64,000 bases of DNA, taken from positions 16,740,001 through 16,804,000 of the forward strand of contig CM059625.1 of assembly GCA_030435675.1 (NCBI GenBank). The letters run 5' to 3'. Both the position numbers and the translations under genes were made by a program. Shown one piece after another: positions 1 to 11,018 of the stretch. Source of the DNA: Steinernema hermaphroditum. Its lineage: Eukaryota > Nematoda > Chromadorea > Rhabditida > Steinernematidae. Under the pieces are notes generated by a model that saw only the letters and a program-made list of their open reading frames with translations, was not told where the DNA came from and did no database searches. Position 1 is the stretch's first letter; every line of letters begins with the position of its first letter.

Positions 1-681
1 TTGGATGGGGCTCCGCATAAACAATTATTCGAGCAAGAAAATACGCTTTTGTTTCCGTTGGAATAGTCAGCTTGTGCAAAAATAATTAATGAAACGACCG
101 GTGCAACCGCAGGTCACTGAATTACCTGTTTTCGGTCCCACGCGACTATAATCGAGCACCGAGACCTTGAGTGCGAGACTAGAAGTCACCTAGTTCAGGA
201 CGGGCACCTTCCGCTGATAACAGGCTTGCTAAAAAGCGAAGCGGCTTAGCGCATTTCGGCAGCACACTTCCCTGTCTGTCAAAGGTCAGAAGGCTTATAA
301 TTTAAACTAGCCATTGGTAAACGCTCAGTGGACTTAGAGGTGTCATTCGGTCCCTATCTGTGCACAGAAAGCGCAAAGGTCGCGCGCCGTCGGAAATGCA
401 GTATGTGCTCGGTCAGCGTTTCGTCTTTAAAGTTCACCGCTGGGCGAAAAAAAAAACGTTAATAACAACCGTCGAGGAGAGGTGATAAAATATGGAATCA
501 ACTGTGATAAGCGAGCTGAGTGGGACACGATTGAGCGACGGCCACGGCCAGACACACGCCCCACATTACGGTCACTTGTACCGACCTACACCAAGTGACA
601 AATGAGCGAAGCTCTATAGACTCTCTCAACAACAAACAGTAACAACAACGTAATAACAAAAATCAACAATGTCATAACAGC
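1..681. other. Intergenic sequence, no gene seen
   Basis: This stretch lies downstream of the RBM19 gene, which ends at 682 on the minus strand. Reading frames are short on both strands, and I see no convincing splice-bounded exon, tRNA fold or repeat. It may hold the 3' UTR of the RBM19 gene and flanking DNA of a gene outside the window. Confidence 0.6.
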
Positions 682-3562
682 TCAATCGTCGGCCAGCTCC
701 GCAACCTTGCGCTCGATGGCATCCAGACGTTCCTTCTTCTTCTTGAAGCCCTTTTCGCCACTGAAGACGACGGTTAATGTACAAAGTATGCGTTTGTTTT
801 TATGATACCTGAATTTCTCCTTCGTTCTCTCACGTAGATCTTCGATAGAATCCTCCGCCTTCGCCCATTCCAAAACGAGGCGTCTACCGTACAAGTGAGT
901 GGAATGTACCAGAGAATCGAATGCGCGCTTCGCGTCTCCCTTGGTCATGAAGTCGACGAAACCAAAACCACGGTGACTTCCACCACTGCCGACCTAAGAG
1001 TTGAACACAGATTAAGCCATCAGAACTCTCCAGACAGGCGTACCCTCTTTGGCAGTCGCACACTCTTCAGTTCGCCGAAAGCAGAGAACAATTGTGTGAT
1101 TTCCTTCTTAACCGCTTGGAATGGAATGTTGCGCACCATGATGTTAGTGCAGTCGCCTTGTTCAAGATTGCTGACTCGCTTCCTCGTCACCGTTTCGTCC
1201 TTTTGCTCTTCGCGATGTGACAATTTCACTTCAATGGCGTGGCCGTCCAAGAGCTCACCCTGGAAATGGAGTTGTTGATGAAACACATGAGAATGCTATA
1301 GTCACCTGGCATTCCCGAAGGGCGGCTTCAGCATCAGCTTTTCTATTGAACTGAACAAAACCGAATCCCATAGATAAGCGCTTGTCTGGGTGCTGTGCGT
1401 CTTTTTTAAGCGACACCGTAGCCTTAACCACAGGCCAACGTTCGCTGAAGTGCTTTTCCAGAGTATTGTCGGTGGTGTCGAAGTTCAAGTTTTTCACGAA
1501 TAGAGTTGCTCCAACCTCTTCAACGGGTTCAGTTCCTTCCGCCTCTTGCTCAGGCTCCTCAGCTTCAACCACCTCTTCCTTTATTTCGACTTTCGATTCT
1601 GTCTTAGTTTCACGCTGTCCGCTTCCACTTGGCTTTGTCTCTTCCTTTCTATCAGCGAATACGTCAAGTGGAGCCCATTCCAAATAGAGAGGTTGATTAC
1701 GGAACCGAGAGTAAGCCAACGATGCAAAAGCCTTCTTAGCGTCAACGCTGTTGCTCATCTCGACAATGGCGCTTACACCGCCCTCTGCAAATGATCATAC
1801 TGTAAATATTGTTCTGGATCAACATGGGGACCGACCTGGAGGCATGATAAACTGTTTAAGATCACCAAAGCGACCAAACATGCGCTTCAGCTCTTCATCA
1901 TCTGTGTTAGCTGGCAAGTTCTTAACAATTATGACGGTATCGGATCTCTTGGTAGCTGGACGGGAAAATGCATCCAGCTTGACTCCATGTTGAAGCAAGA
2001 ATTCTCGCGTTTCACGAACGAGCCTGGTTTCCGCAAGCGCGAGCCGAACACCAGCACTACTTTCGTCGTCACCGGTGAGAAGGTCAGCCTTGCTAACAGC
2101 AAGCTTGTTAGCCAATGTATCCGCAACGGCGTTGGCACCAAGGAAAAGCGCGTTCCAACTGTGGGACTTTCCAGCGTTAGCCTTGAGTTTTGCTTGTTTC
2201 TCCTTTTGAAATGCACTGAGGCCTTTCTGATTTGAAGGATCCAACGCTTTGTTATCACGCTTCTCATCACCCGGTAACAAATGCAGCATTCGCCCCTAAA
2301 CAACTCCAGAGTATTTGGCAATAAACCTCAAGTGCATACCTTAAAAACGGAACCATCCAAAGCAGCATACGCAGCTGCAGCGTTTTCAGGAAAGACAAAT
2401 GTGATCACTGCGAATCCTTTGCTTTTTCCGGTCTTTTTGTCGATGATGTTTTCGCATTCTGCGATCTCGCCGAACGGTTTGAAAAGAAACAATAGGTCGT
2501 CGTTAGTACAGATGTATGGCAAATTTCGGACAAATAGACGTCCGGTATCCAAAATAGCAGCCGTCGTCTTTTCACTCTCCGTTTTGCGAGCTTCTGCCTC
2601 TTCTTCGGGAGTCAACTGAGGTTCATCGTCTTCTTGGTGCATTGATTGTCCTTGCCCTGCTGGTGCCTTGTCAATTTTCACCTGAACGTAAGTAGTGTTC
2701 GAGTTCGTTGAATTTCAGTTCTCACCCGAAATCCGCCCAAATACTGTTCATTTCTCAATAAGGCACGACGGACATCCGGCGTTCGATTAAATGTGACAAA
2801 TGCCAAAGCGTCGGTCTTGTTTCTAACGATCTTGACCGCCTTGAATCGAACCGGCATAAGCCAGTCCTTCAAGCTGTTCGCTTTTATTGACGCAGGAAGC
2901 CCGTTGAATACAAGCGATAAGCTAGTATCACCTAAAAATACACACCAGTTAAGCGCACTTGAATGAGAACAAACCGTAAATTCCTTTCATGAGTTCTGCC
3001 ATCAAATCTTGCGATTCGTCAATATTATGATCGCCTTCCAACTGCAACAAAGATGTCAATTTCACTGGAACTAATCAAAAAACGGACCTGCTCATCGGTG
3101 TTTTGCCCGTGCAATCCCAAAAATGCAGAAAGCTTCGCATCGATCGGCTTAGACTTCTTCACCGGTGGTCCTTCACCGTCATTTTCTTCGTGTTTGACCT
3201 CTTCGCTGTCATCGGCTCTTCTCTTTTGGTTTTCTCTGCTATACTTGCTCCATGCACGTGGTTTTGTATCGTCACCAAAAGGCTTACATTCCTCAACCTA
3301 AAATATTGACCGTTTCAGATTGATCGTTCGTAGTAAAGCTCACCGTTATTCGTGTTGTTCCAATGAATGTGTTGTTAAAGTGATTGGCGACCTTCTGTGC
3401 GTTTTCTTCAGTGTCGAAGCCGATAAAGGCAAAACGTCGGAATACGCCGTCTCTTGTGTATTTCAGTTGACAGTCTGTGATAGCTCCATGACCGGCGAAG
3501 TGTCTCCGTAGTTTATCTTCTGTTATGCTGCCCGGAAGGCCTTTAATGATGAGACGCGACAT
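682..3562 (-). CDS. rbd-1: RBM19/Mrd1-type six-RRM ribosome biogenesis protein
   Basis: This is the orthologue of RBM19 (Mrd1 in yeast, RBD-1 in C. elegans), a nucleolar protein needed for pre-rRNA processing and small-subunit assembly. The start is the ATG at 3562, where [18 protein letters not shown] opens RRM1 at once, as in the family. Visible exons include 3562-3344, 3297-3088 and one starting at 3041, with 46-bp introns at 3343-3298 and 3087-3042. Six RRMs follow in order. Recognisable RNP motifs are RFAFIGF (RRM1), ALAFVTF (RRM2), RLFVRNLPY with GFAVITF (RRM3), VIIVKNLP (RRM4), TLFVKNLNF with GFGFVQF (RRM5) and IMVRNIPF with the RGFGFVDF segment (RRM6). An acidic, E-rich linker lies between RRM4 and RRM5. 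The C-terminus is Lys-rich and ends AELADD before TGA at 682-684. A short intron separates the RTKEKF segment from the last exon. Length and domain order match the family, so the identity is firm, though a few exon borders are approximate. Confidence 0.93.
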
Positions 3563-4838
3563 CTGAAATTGTTCATCATTAGAGAGTTATTGCCAAAACA
3601 CGCAGTGATCACGAAGGAGACCCCGAAAAAGCAGGATATTGCAATTTACGAACATAATTGTGCTCCCTGATAATAAGCTTTGTCAGAACAGATCAAAATG
3701 AATGCATAACAGGGATTATAGTGAACAGCGGGCGCAAACATTAGATGTAGATACATCTGGACGGATTTAAAGAGTGCATACAGCCCACAAAACTACAAAA
3801 CTACAAATAAACAATCTTAATAAAGCGCCGCTGTTTTCGCTGAAATAAGGAAAACTCGAAATAAGGAAAACACGGAGACATCGACATCCGCATTACGAAA
3901 AAATACGGAAAACTGAAAATATCTGCCTCACGCAAATTAATCAGTTTTCCCTCTAAAAATTACAAGCAACAATACAAATCACAAAGCAAACGAATTTGCA
4001 AGATTCAAATTCGAAATTAGCAATTACAGTATGCTCCATGCAAATATTCAATTAATCGTGTTGGGACCCCGCGCCCGATAATATGCTGGTAATCAATGGG
4101 TTTTAAGTTACCGTATTCGGCTAAAACGAATATAAATTTGTCTAGCTCACAATCGGTGAAGCGTGATTGGCCCATTCTACAGCACTTTCGCCAAAATATT
4201 TAAATCACATACAACTCTATCCAGTGTAGTAAATCAGATTGAAACAGAAAAAAAGGCTCGACAGAAATGTCCAATTCATACCAGAATTTGTGGGCAAATT
4301 TCTAAGCAAAAGGAGTGATAACCGGGGGCCTGTCCGCTGTCAACGGTGCCGAGTGATAACAATCAACACAAAGCTCGAACTTGACTGAAAACATGAACAA
4401 GAATCACTCAATTCAAATGTCGCTCTCAATTATTCTGATCCTGCAACGCTCACTACCGTTTTATCGCTTGAATTCGTTCCCGTGGATTCCATCTGTTCGC
4501 TTTCGTTTCCCGCGGTTTCCCGGTTTTTGTACAATCTTACGCGTTTTCATCGCGTATGTGATATCGAAAAATCTCAGAGTTTCGTGTTGTAGATCGGTCT
4601 TTGACGGATCTTTGACTCTATGGCATCTTGCGCGTCTACGGCGAAAATCGCACGTGATTTAATCAATTTCTTGATTGACTTGTCTACATTCATTTTGACT
4701 TAAGGGTTTAGATCGCGATGATCAGTGCCTCCATCAAGCGTTCCGGCCAGAGTATGTCCATTTATACTGTGGCAGTTCACTATCAAATTCCTGAATTTAG
4801 CGGTTACCAGTAAACCACTCTGCGTGGAAACAGCTGCA
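3563..4838. other. Intergenic region between the RBM19 gene and the delta-COP/LRAT-like gene
   Basis: This AT-rich region separates two divergently transcribed genes, RBM19 on minus and the MHD-LRAT gene on plus, so it should hold both promoters. I see no convincing coding exon. The longest frame (4381-4662) has no homology signature or splice support. A short direct repeat, GAAATAAGGAAAAC, occurs near 3840-3870. Confidence 0.55.
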
Positions 4839-6140
4839 ATGCGTGCATCAGAGGATATATTTTATCCCGCAGACGAAGTGAAGCGCGACCCCTTCCGCAT
4901 TCGCTTTCAAGAGAAGTTCAACGCAATTGTAAATGAAGATGGGAACCACAGAAATGGAAAAATTGAAAGAAGCGTGAAGTTGAACGTGTCCGACCAGTCA
5001 ATGGTAAATTTTGTGCTGGAAATTCCCGATAATTATCGAGGAAGCGCAACTCTTCAACCGCACCGGTGTTTCATTGCGGAACTGTGGCAAATGAATTCGA
5101 CGATGCGGCTCAAGGGCACTGCAAACTCCTTCCCGTGCAGCGTTGATGAAGAAGTTCTGAAATGGAGCCTGGAGCTTGCGGATGAAGAACAACTTCCCAT
5201 CATGGGTAACCTGATGCGATTGTGTTGGCGTAAACGATTAATAACCTTTCAGTTACGTGCTTGACAAATACGAAGACCGATGGATGTTTCGTAAAAATCG
5301 AATACAAGCTTCGGGAAGCACAACATTTGGAAAACATCGCAATCAACATTCCTCTTCCGTAAGTCAATATTTACTGCTTCCTGTCTGACGATTACTTTTG
5401 TAGCTCCAAAATTGCTCCTGTCGTTTCTGCATGTGACGGATCGCATGAATACAACGATGTCGAATCGCAGCTTCGGTGGACCATCCCTGTGATCAACAAG
5501 TCCACAAATACGGGAACTCTTCAGTTCACGACTGCCAACAGCGGCGCCAACAACTTCTTCCCCATCAATGTGCTCTACAGCTCTCCCGATATGATCTGCG
5601 AGTTCGGAGTGAGTTGATCTGCCACGAGTGCGTATTATGGAAGTATTGCAGGAGCACGTATTCCAAACATGCGAGAAGTCGTACCCTAAACAGATGTACG
5701 AGCAGCTGCAAACTCTCAATGACATCGAGCATCTCCTGAAGAAAGGTGCCATACTCCTCGTTGATTTCGGAGACTTTCCTCATACAGTCCTCTACGTGGG
5801 CGATGTCGAGAAGAAAACTGAAGTTATGCCGAAGCAAATCGTACATTTGAAGTCGAGTGGCGGCAGTTACAAGATCGTGCAGGAATCGTTGCAGGGATAC
5901 ATCGAGGACAAGAAATGCGCCATCGTCACCAAGATTTTCGACGACCAAATCTTCCCTACCGTTGTAGTCAACGAAGATGAAGTGACGAAACGCGCGCTAG
6001 AGAAGGTTGGCAAGACTGGCGACTACAGCCTGAACGGATATAATTGTTTTTCATTTGTTAACGAAGTCAGGTATGGAACTGATGACCATGGTGTCAGCGT
6101 CGACGAGTTTTTTAATTTCCTTACGAATAAGAATAAATAA
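4839..6140 (+). CDS. delta-COP mu-homology domain fused to an LRAT/PLAAT-like domain (388 aa model)
   Basis: The model has four exons: 4839-5205, 5253-5358, 5404-5608 and 5652-6140. Introns are 47, 45 and 43 bp with GT...AG borders, and phases agree throughout. Residues 1-226 match the C-terminal mu-homology domain of coatomer delta (archain). Landmarks are SFPCSVDEEVLKWSLELADE, FVKIEYKL, INIPLP, APVVSACDG and LRWTIPVI, ending FFPINVLYSSPDMICEF. The longin and linker parts of real delta-COP are absent. Residues 227-388 are an LRAT/NlpC-P60-type domain. The catalytic set is complete: His in FPHTVLYVGD, a second His in IVHLKSS, and Cys in NCFSFVNEVRYG, matching the PLAAT (HRASLS) pattern. Such enzymes act as phospholipase A or acyltransferase on membrane phospholipids. 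If intron 3 is retained, translation stops four codons in, giving an MHD-only product. An in-frame ATG at 5637 inside that intron could instead start a separate LRAT protein. Domain calls are firm and the fusion itself is an inference from splicing. Confidence 0.75.
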
Positions 6141-6398
6141 TGATTTGTAGCAGTTGTGTTGTAGTAAACCTGGGCAAAGGCTTCTATTCTATTCATAGGT
6201 GTTGAGGCGCGCCAAAATTGGCGAAGAAGGTCTCGAAAAGAGAAGTGTTTACAGTGGAAGTTCTCACTTCAGTGTTTTCACTTTCTGTGAGAGGTCCCAC
6301 AACGTTTTTGGTGCAATTTTCGCACACTGGACATGTGGATACCGGACCGAAGTCGTCACTTACTGCCACAAACCTCTGATCTGGGCAGTGTCGGCTCT

Positions 6399-7346
6399 AT
6401 GGACTCCGTTCCCGCGCTCTTCTACGAGCGCGTTTGCCGTTTTCTCGTGTCCTGGACCAGCGATGAGTTCAAGAAGATGAACGACTACTTCAATTCGCTC
6501 TGTAGTCGCATGGAAAAGACGTGGCTGAACGGCCACTGCGTCACCTCCTTCGACGCTGAGAACGGCGTCCATATCTCGTTCGGCCTTTCATCGGACGGAG
6601 GAAGTACGTACGTAACGAAGAGCCTCGACGATGTGCCCAAATACGCGCATTTTCTCAGGTGCCTAGAGATTCAAATGAAAGATAATGGATTATTGTGGCC
6701 CCCGATATTCACACCAGCTGATAAGTGGGGGCAGTGGCGGAAATTGACGCAGTCCGACCTCTCGAAACTTACGCGAATTTCTAGCCTTTTCCCAGTTGGT
6801 GTGATCATGGATTCCTGTGTCTCGCCGGATGGCTCGTTCGAATTCTACGACAGTGGACTGCTTTGCCAAGGGACTATCAACATATGTGGGCTCTTAAGCG
6901 AAAAGAAGTTCGCCTACGTCTGCAAACACTTGGAGATGGATCTCTTGAGCTCCCTTAGGGTGCCAGAGCAGCTTCTGGAAAACGCGGAATGGACGGATAC
7001 GGTATTTGCACATTTCTTTAAATCGAGAAGACTGAAGAAAGTTGTAATAGACAACACTGTTCAATCACACTTCAACGAGGAATTCATCGTAAGGTTCGCT
7101 AGAATGTGGGCCTCGTGCGCTTCGGTGGGACGCGTCAAGAAGAAGGTCGTCTTCTTTCGGCAGGTCTTCTACGAAGAGTTCCACAACGATCTGAACGTGC
7201 GCACGGTTGATCTCGACGAGAATACGGTAGAGGTTACCGTACACCTTCAAGAAAATCCAAGCCGAGCGGTCAGGTGGAAACAGCTCCGTGATTATAGAAG
7301 AGTTTCGCCTCCGGTATGGCTCGAATTGAATTTCATCGAAATCTAA
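6399..7346 (+). CDS. Unrecognised single-exon protein, probably nematode-restricted (315 aa)
   Basis: This is an uninterrupted frame of 315 codons from the ATG at 6399 to TAA at 7344-7346. I chose this start because MDSVPALFYERVCRFL resembles the openings of expanded nematode-restricted families. The frame extends 22 codons further upstream without a better ATG context. The protein has no signal peptide or membrane segment. It is a mixed alpha/beta sequence rich in aromatic residues with scattered Cys, for example EKTWLNGHCVTSF, GSFEFYDSGLLCQGT and VKKKVVFFRQVFYEE. It starts 258 bp after the MHD-LRAT gene on the same strand. I do not recognise the fold. An F-box-associated or similar nematode family is possible but unproven. 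Sustained coding over 945 bp without introns could also mean a recent retrocopy. Confidence 0.7.
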   Translation: MDSVPALFYERVCRFLVSWTSDEFKKMNDYFNSLCSRMEKTWLNGHCVTSFDAENGVHISFGLSSDGGSTYVTKSLDDVPKYAHFLRCLEIQMKDNGLLWPPIFTPADKWGQWRKLTQSDLSKLTRISSLFPVGVIMDSCVSPDGSFEFYDSGLLCQGTINICGLLSEKKFAYVCKHLEMDLLSSLRVPEQLLENAEWTDTVFAHFFKSRRLKKVVIDNTVQSHFNEEFIVRFARMWASCASVGRVKKKVVFFRQVFYEEFHNDLNVRTVDLDENTVEVTVHLQENPSRAVRWKQLRDYRRVSPPVWLELNFIEI

Positions 7347-8764
7347 TGACGCACGGCGTCCACTTGTATTTTTGCCACAGTGTATCATGTGCATGGAAGT
7401 TGTTGTAATTACTGACTAAATGAATCTGAAATGAATCATAGAGGTTAGCGTTGATCGGATCGTACAAAGCTCAAGGTGGGTGTCACTCTAGAAGCGCGAG
7501 AGGTAAAGGAGGGGACGACGCGTCGTAGAAGTGGGCGTAGCCCCCGATGCTAGTGCATGGAAGGAGTTGGCGCGTTCGGATTTCTTGGTCCGGTACCCAA
7601 ATCGAGAAGAGATTTTCAATAAGTAAACCTGGGACAATCTTCGATACAACCCAGAGTAGGTCTGTGTTGTCCGGAAGCGGTGAGACTCTTATTTAACTCC
7701 TGCACACAATTCGATCACTCACCAGTTGAACTTTTAACATAACGACAACCGTTTGGATGCCCCTACACCGAGATTTAACCACAAAGCCGACGTTCTGAGA
7801 TGTTCCGGTCTCCATTGCTTACTGGCGAACAGAGACCGCACGTCGGGCGAGAATTATTTTGTTTTGAGAAGCTGCACCATGAAATCAAGAGAAGATTGTG
7901 CCTAGGGGTTATTTTGCTCGGTCTACAACGTGGTGTCGTTTAAAAAGACCGGAAAGCCGATCTTCCACATCGCTACGTGACCCATTTAAGAGTGCTCGAT
8001 AAATTGCGGTTCTAAGTTTTGAAGGCGAAAAGGTCCTCAAAGGTACTTATTTCGACTCATTTCACCCTCTAGGTTATTTTTAATGGAGAAAAAGATGATT
8101 CACGTTATTTACACGTTTTATTTGGTCACTTTTCAATGAAAATTCCCAAGTTCTTAGTTGTTTGGAACTGCTATTACAAATTTAAAAGTTTTGACATCCC
8201 AAACCACCTGGGCATTGTCCAAACCACACTTAGATCCGCTAAATATCAATTCTTAATGTTATTTACTGCACCACGTTGTTGCATTGTTCATTTATGTTGC
8301 ATAAAACGAGTTTTACACAGGGTGAGGCTATCAATATGGCCCGGTGAAATTGGACACTTTTTTTATTTTGTCTCTAAATATTTCAAAATTTTTCGCCGAC
8401 TGATTTCAGAATGTAAGCTGTCCGTCATCATTTTCGATGCTCTTTCGAATGGTGTACAGCTTTTGTAATCAAAATCACAACGAAGCCAGAAACCGGAAAA
8501 ACACTAGGTGAGGCTATCTTTATGGCCCATACTGTATACATATAATAAATATGTCGCTTTCAATTTTCCCAATTTTTTTGTATTTTCGACTGAATCGATT
8601 ACGCAAGAAAAGTGGAAGCCGCCGCGAGCGCAAGAAGGTCGGAGGTGTTTCCGCACAGGTTTCTCCTTAAACTCGTATCCGTTTTTGTTTCATTTACCGA
8701 CGAAACGTTAGCGTTCCAGCGGTGCGATCGCCGCTTTTTCCGGAGCCCGACGCCCCTGCGAAGC
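7347..8764. other. Intergenic region upstream of the collagen genes
   Basis: No supported gene is visible. It contains a duplicated 22-bp segment (8321-8342 and 8507-8528) of the form GGTGAGGCTATC followed by TATGGCCC, described under findings. The phrase GTAAACCTGGG occurs here near 7624 and also downstream of the MHD-LRAT gene near 6164. The rest is AT-rich with short frames only. Confidence 0.5.
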
Positions 8765-8772
8765 ATATATAA
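8765..8772 (+). promoter_or_regulatory. TATA box of collagen gene 1
   Basis: CATATATAAGCG lies about 56 bp upstream of the first collagen ATG (8822). That places a transcription start about 25-30 bp downstream, just ahead of the ATG, and gives a short 5' UTR. The neighbouring collagen has a TATA motif at the same distance, which supports both starts. Confidence 0.65.
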
Positions 8773-8821
8773 GCGCTGCTCGAAGCCGTAAGAATCACCG
8801 CATCCTCAGCGACCATCGAAG

Positions 8822-9738
8822 ATGTCTCAGTCGGTTGCGCACTTCAGCAGCGCTCTTTCGGTTTTGGCCATCGCGGCCTGCGTCTTCTATGTCCCCTACA
8901 TGCTTAACAACATGGACGGGATCCGCAACAGTCTCCAGGTCAAGATGGACAAATTCAAGGTAAACGGTCAGCTTTTGAGTCACGGTTAAGATCGGATTTC
9001 AGATCCTCGAAGAGGAGGTTTGGGGCGAGATGATGCACGCTCGTCAGGGAGTTCGCCGCCCTCGTAAGGAGCGTTCGACTGGACCTCAGTGCAACTGCAA
9101 CTCCGCCGAACGTTGCCCCGCTGGAGCTCCTGGCCGTCCCGGACAGCCTGGTGCCGCTGGAGAACCTGGACGTCAAGGAGAACGTGGAGAGACTGGTCTT
9201 CCCGGAATCGTTCCTGAGCTTCCCCGCCGCGTCGACACTGGCTGCCGTTCTTGCCCTCCTGGTCCCCCTGGACCCCCCGGACCTGCTGGACCTACCGGAC
9301 CTCAGGGACAGAAGGGACAGTCTGGACAGCCCGGCCAAGACGAGCGCCCCGGACCCCAGGGACACCCTGGTCTTCCCGGTCAACCTGGACAGCCCGGACA
9401 GGACGGCAAGCAGGGACCTCCCGGTGTTCCCGGCCACGACGGAAAGATTGGACGCAAGGGACCCGTTGGACCCGCTGGACCTGCTGGACCTGCCGGACAG
9501 AAAGGAGAACAAGGACCTTCTGGACAGCCTGGCCGTCCCGGAAACAACGGAAACCCCGGACCTCAGGGAGTTGTAAGTGCATCCGTAGCTACTTGCTCGT
9601 TCAAGTGTACCATTCCAGCCTGGAAACCCTGGAGTCAACGGGCCTCGCGGTCAGCCCGGTTTCCCTGGACCCGTCGGTCTCCCTGGCCAGGACGCTCAGT
9701 ACTGCCCTTGCCCTGCTCGCACTGTCTTCGAAGCTTAA
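8822..9738 (+). CDS. col: Cuticle collagen 1 (275 aa)
   Basis: Three exons, 8822-8959, 9003-9572 and 9619-9738, are joined across 43- and 46-bp introns in consistent phase and encode 275 residues. The layout is that of nematode cuticle collagens. An N-terminal hydrophobic segment ([19 protein letters not shown]) acts as signal anchor. It is followed by the conserved [17 protein letters not shown] region and a subtilisin/furin-type processing site, RRPRKER. Then comes a Cys box (CNCNSAERC), a short Gly-X-Y block, a second Cys pair (CRSCPPG), and a long Gly-X-Y block rich in Pro and Gln. The C-terminal Cys box is [13 protein letters not shown]. The protein would be secreted by the hypodermis, cleaved and disulphide-linked into the cuticle. 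One Gly-X-Y register break (QDERPGP) is seen near the middle. A TATA box lies 56 bp upstream. Confidence 0.93.
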
Positions 9739-9972
9739 TTCTTTTAACTTTTCTCTTTTTAAAACGATAACGACTTTCTAAATAAACGAATCAGCATGCA
9801 ATTGATGTGTACTTCTTCTTTTTACAAACTTCCCATTGCGCAATCGGGAAAGCGAAAGCGAACGGCGTTCCAGCGGCGCGACCGATTCATGTCAGCGCTG
9901 AGGGGCGACGGAAAATAATAACAACCGGTTCCGCGCTAACGATTAACCTTTCTCTTCCGCACTCATCATGTG

Positions 9973-9980
9973 CTATAAAA
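9973..9980 (+). promoter_or_regulatory. TATA box of collagen gene 2
   Basis: TGCTATAAAAAC sits about 58 bp upstream of the ATG at 10032 but only about 16 bp upstream of the in-frame ATG at 9990. The spacing matches that of the neighbouring collagen and decides the start: 10032 is preferred, because a transcript initiating about 30 bp downstream of the TATA would exclude 9990. Confidence 0.6.
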
Positions 9981-10031
9981 ACGCTCAGGATGGAGTGCAA
10001 GTGGCAGTTCGACGCGCCTCAGTCCTTCAGG

Positions 10032-10902
10032 ATGACTGCTGAAGGAATTTCGCGTATCAGCAGCATCGCTTCGGTGTGTGCCATTGTGGCATGTCTTCTC
10101 TACGTGCCCTACATGCTTCACAAAATGGAGGCCATTCGGAATCGGCTTACTGTGAAAATGGACAAGTTCAAGATTATGGAAGAAGAGGTGTGGAGTCAAA
10201 TGATGCGTGCGAGAGAAGGAGTTCCGCGTGCCCGAAAGGAGCGTCAGGCTTATCCTCAATGCAATTGCGCCTCCGCTGAACGCTGTCCGGCCGGCCCTCC
10301 GGGTAGACCTGGAACACCCGGCAATCCTGGATCTCCGGGGCTGCAAGGAGCACCCGGTATCTTTTTAGAATACGTGACAATTCCTATATTCCATTTCAGG
10401 TTCACCGGGCTCGCAGGGAATAGCTCCACCAGTGGAACATCACAGAGAATCAGGATGTCGAACGTGCCCACCTGGTCCACCAGGACCTCCGGGAACACCT
10501 GGTTTCCCGGGAACTCCAGGAGAGAAGGGACAACCCGGACGACCCGGACCAGACCAAAGTCCCGGCAACCGCGGTCCTCCTGGACCACCTGGACAACCTG
10601 GACAGCCTGGTCGCGACGGAAAACCCGGCATTTCGGGTCCACCTGGTTCGCCGGGATCCCGCGGGCAAACAGGACGCGCTGGACGTCCAGGTTCAGCAGG
10701 ACCGCCTGGTCTCAAAGGAGACCGCGGAGGGCCTGGAAATCCAGGAAATCAAGGACGTCCGGGCAATCCTGGACCAGCAGGCCCGCCCGGCTTCCCTGGT
10801 CAGCCTGGAAATCTTGGACAAGGTGGCATTCCGGGTGGTCCAGGTCACCCTGGCCGCGATGCTCAGTATTGTCTCTGTCCGCGTCGCGCCAGGAAGGCTT
10901 GA
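10032..10902 (+). CDS. col: Cuticle collagen 2 (275 aa)
   Basis: This is a tandem paralogue of the collagen at 8822, in two exons, 10032-10356 and 10400-10902, split by a 43-bp intron (phase 1). With the start at 10032 the protein is also 275 residues, identical in length to its neighbour. The start [11 protein letters not shown] matches the paralogue's short N-terminus. Order of parts: hydrophobic anchor ([18 protein letters not shown]), [17 protein letters not shown], processing site RARKER, Cys box CNCASAERC, short Gly-X-Y block, CRTCPPG, long Gly-X-Y block, and the terminal box [12 protein letters not shown]. The intron position differs. Gene 1 is split after KMDKFK and near the C-terminus, while gene 2 is split inside the first Gly-X-Y block. 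Intron gain and loss has therefore followed duplication. An in-frame ATG at 9990 would add 14 residues and is judged unused. Confidence 0.92.
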
Positions 10903-11018
10903 AGATGGGAATCGAACGAATTGTGATCAACTCACAGATAAAATCATTTTAATGACCACTGGTTTTCATGACAATACACCACATTATATCACTTCAATCT
11001 CAGATATTTTACAAATAA

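Noticed and set aside
4381..4662. 93-codon plus-strand frame upstream of the fusion gene
   Set aside because: No domain, no splice connection to the delta-COP part, and low-complexity AT-rich context.
9151..9781. Three further long open frames, on both strands, over the collagen genes
   Set aside because: They are shadow frames produced by the 9-bp periodic Gly-X-Y coding repeat. Splice phases, Cys boxes and paralogy support only the called plus-strand frame.
9990..10031. Upstream in-frame ATG for collagen 2
   Set aside because: It lies about 16 bp after the TATA box, too close to be in the transcript, and would make the N-terminus unlike its paralogue.
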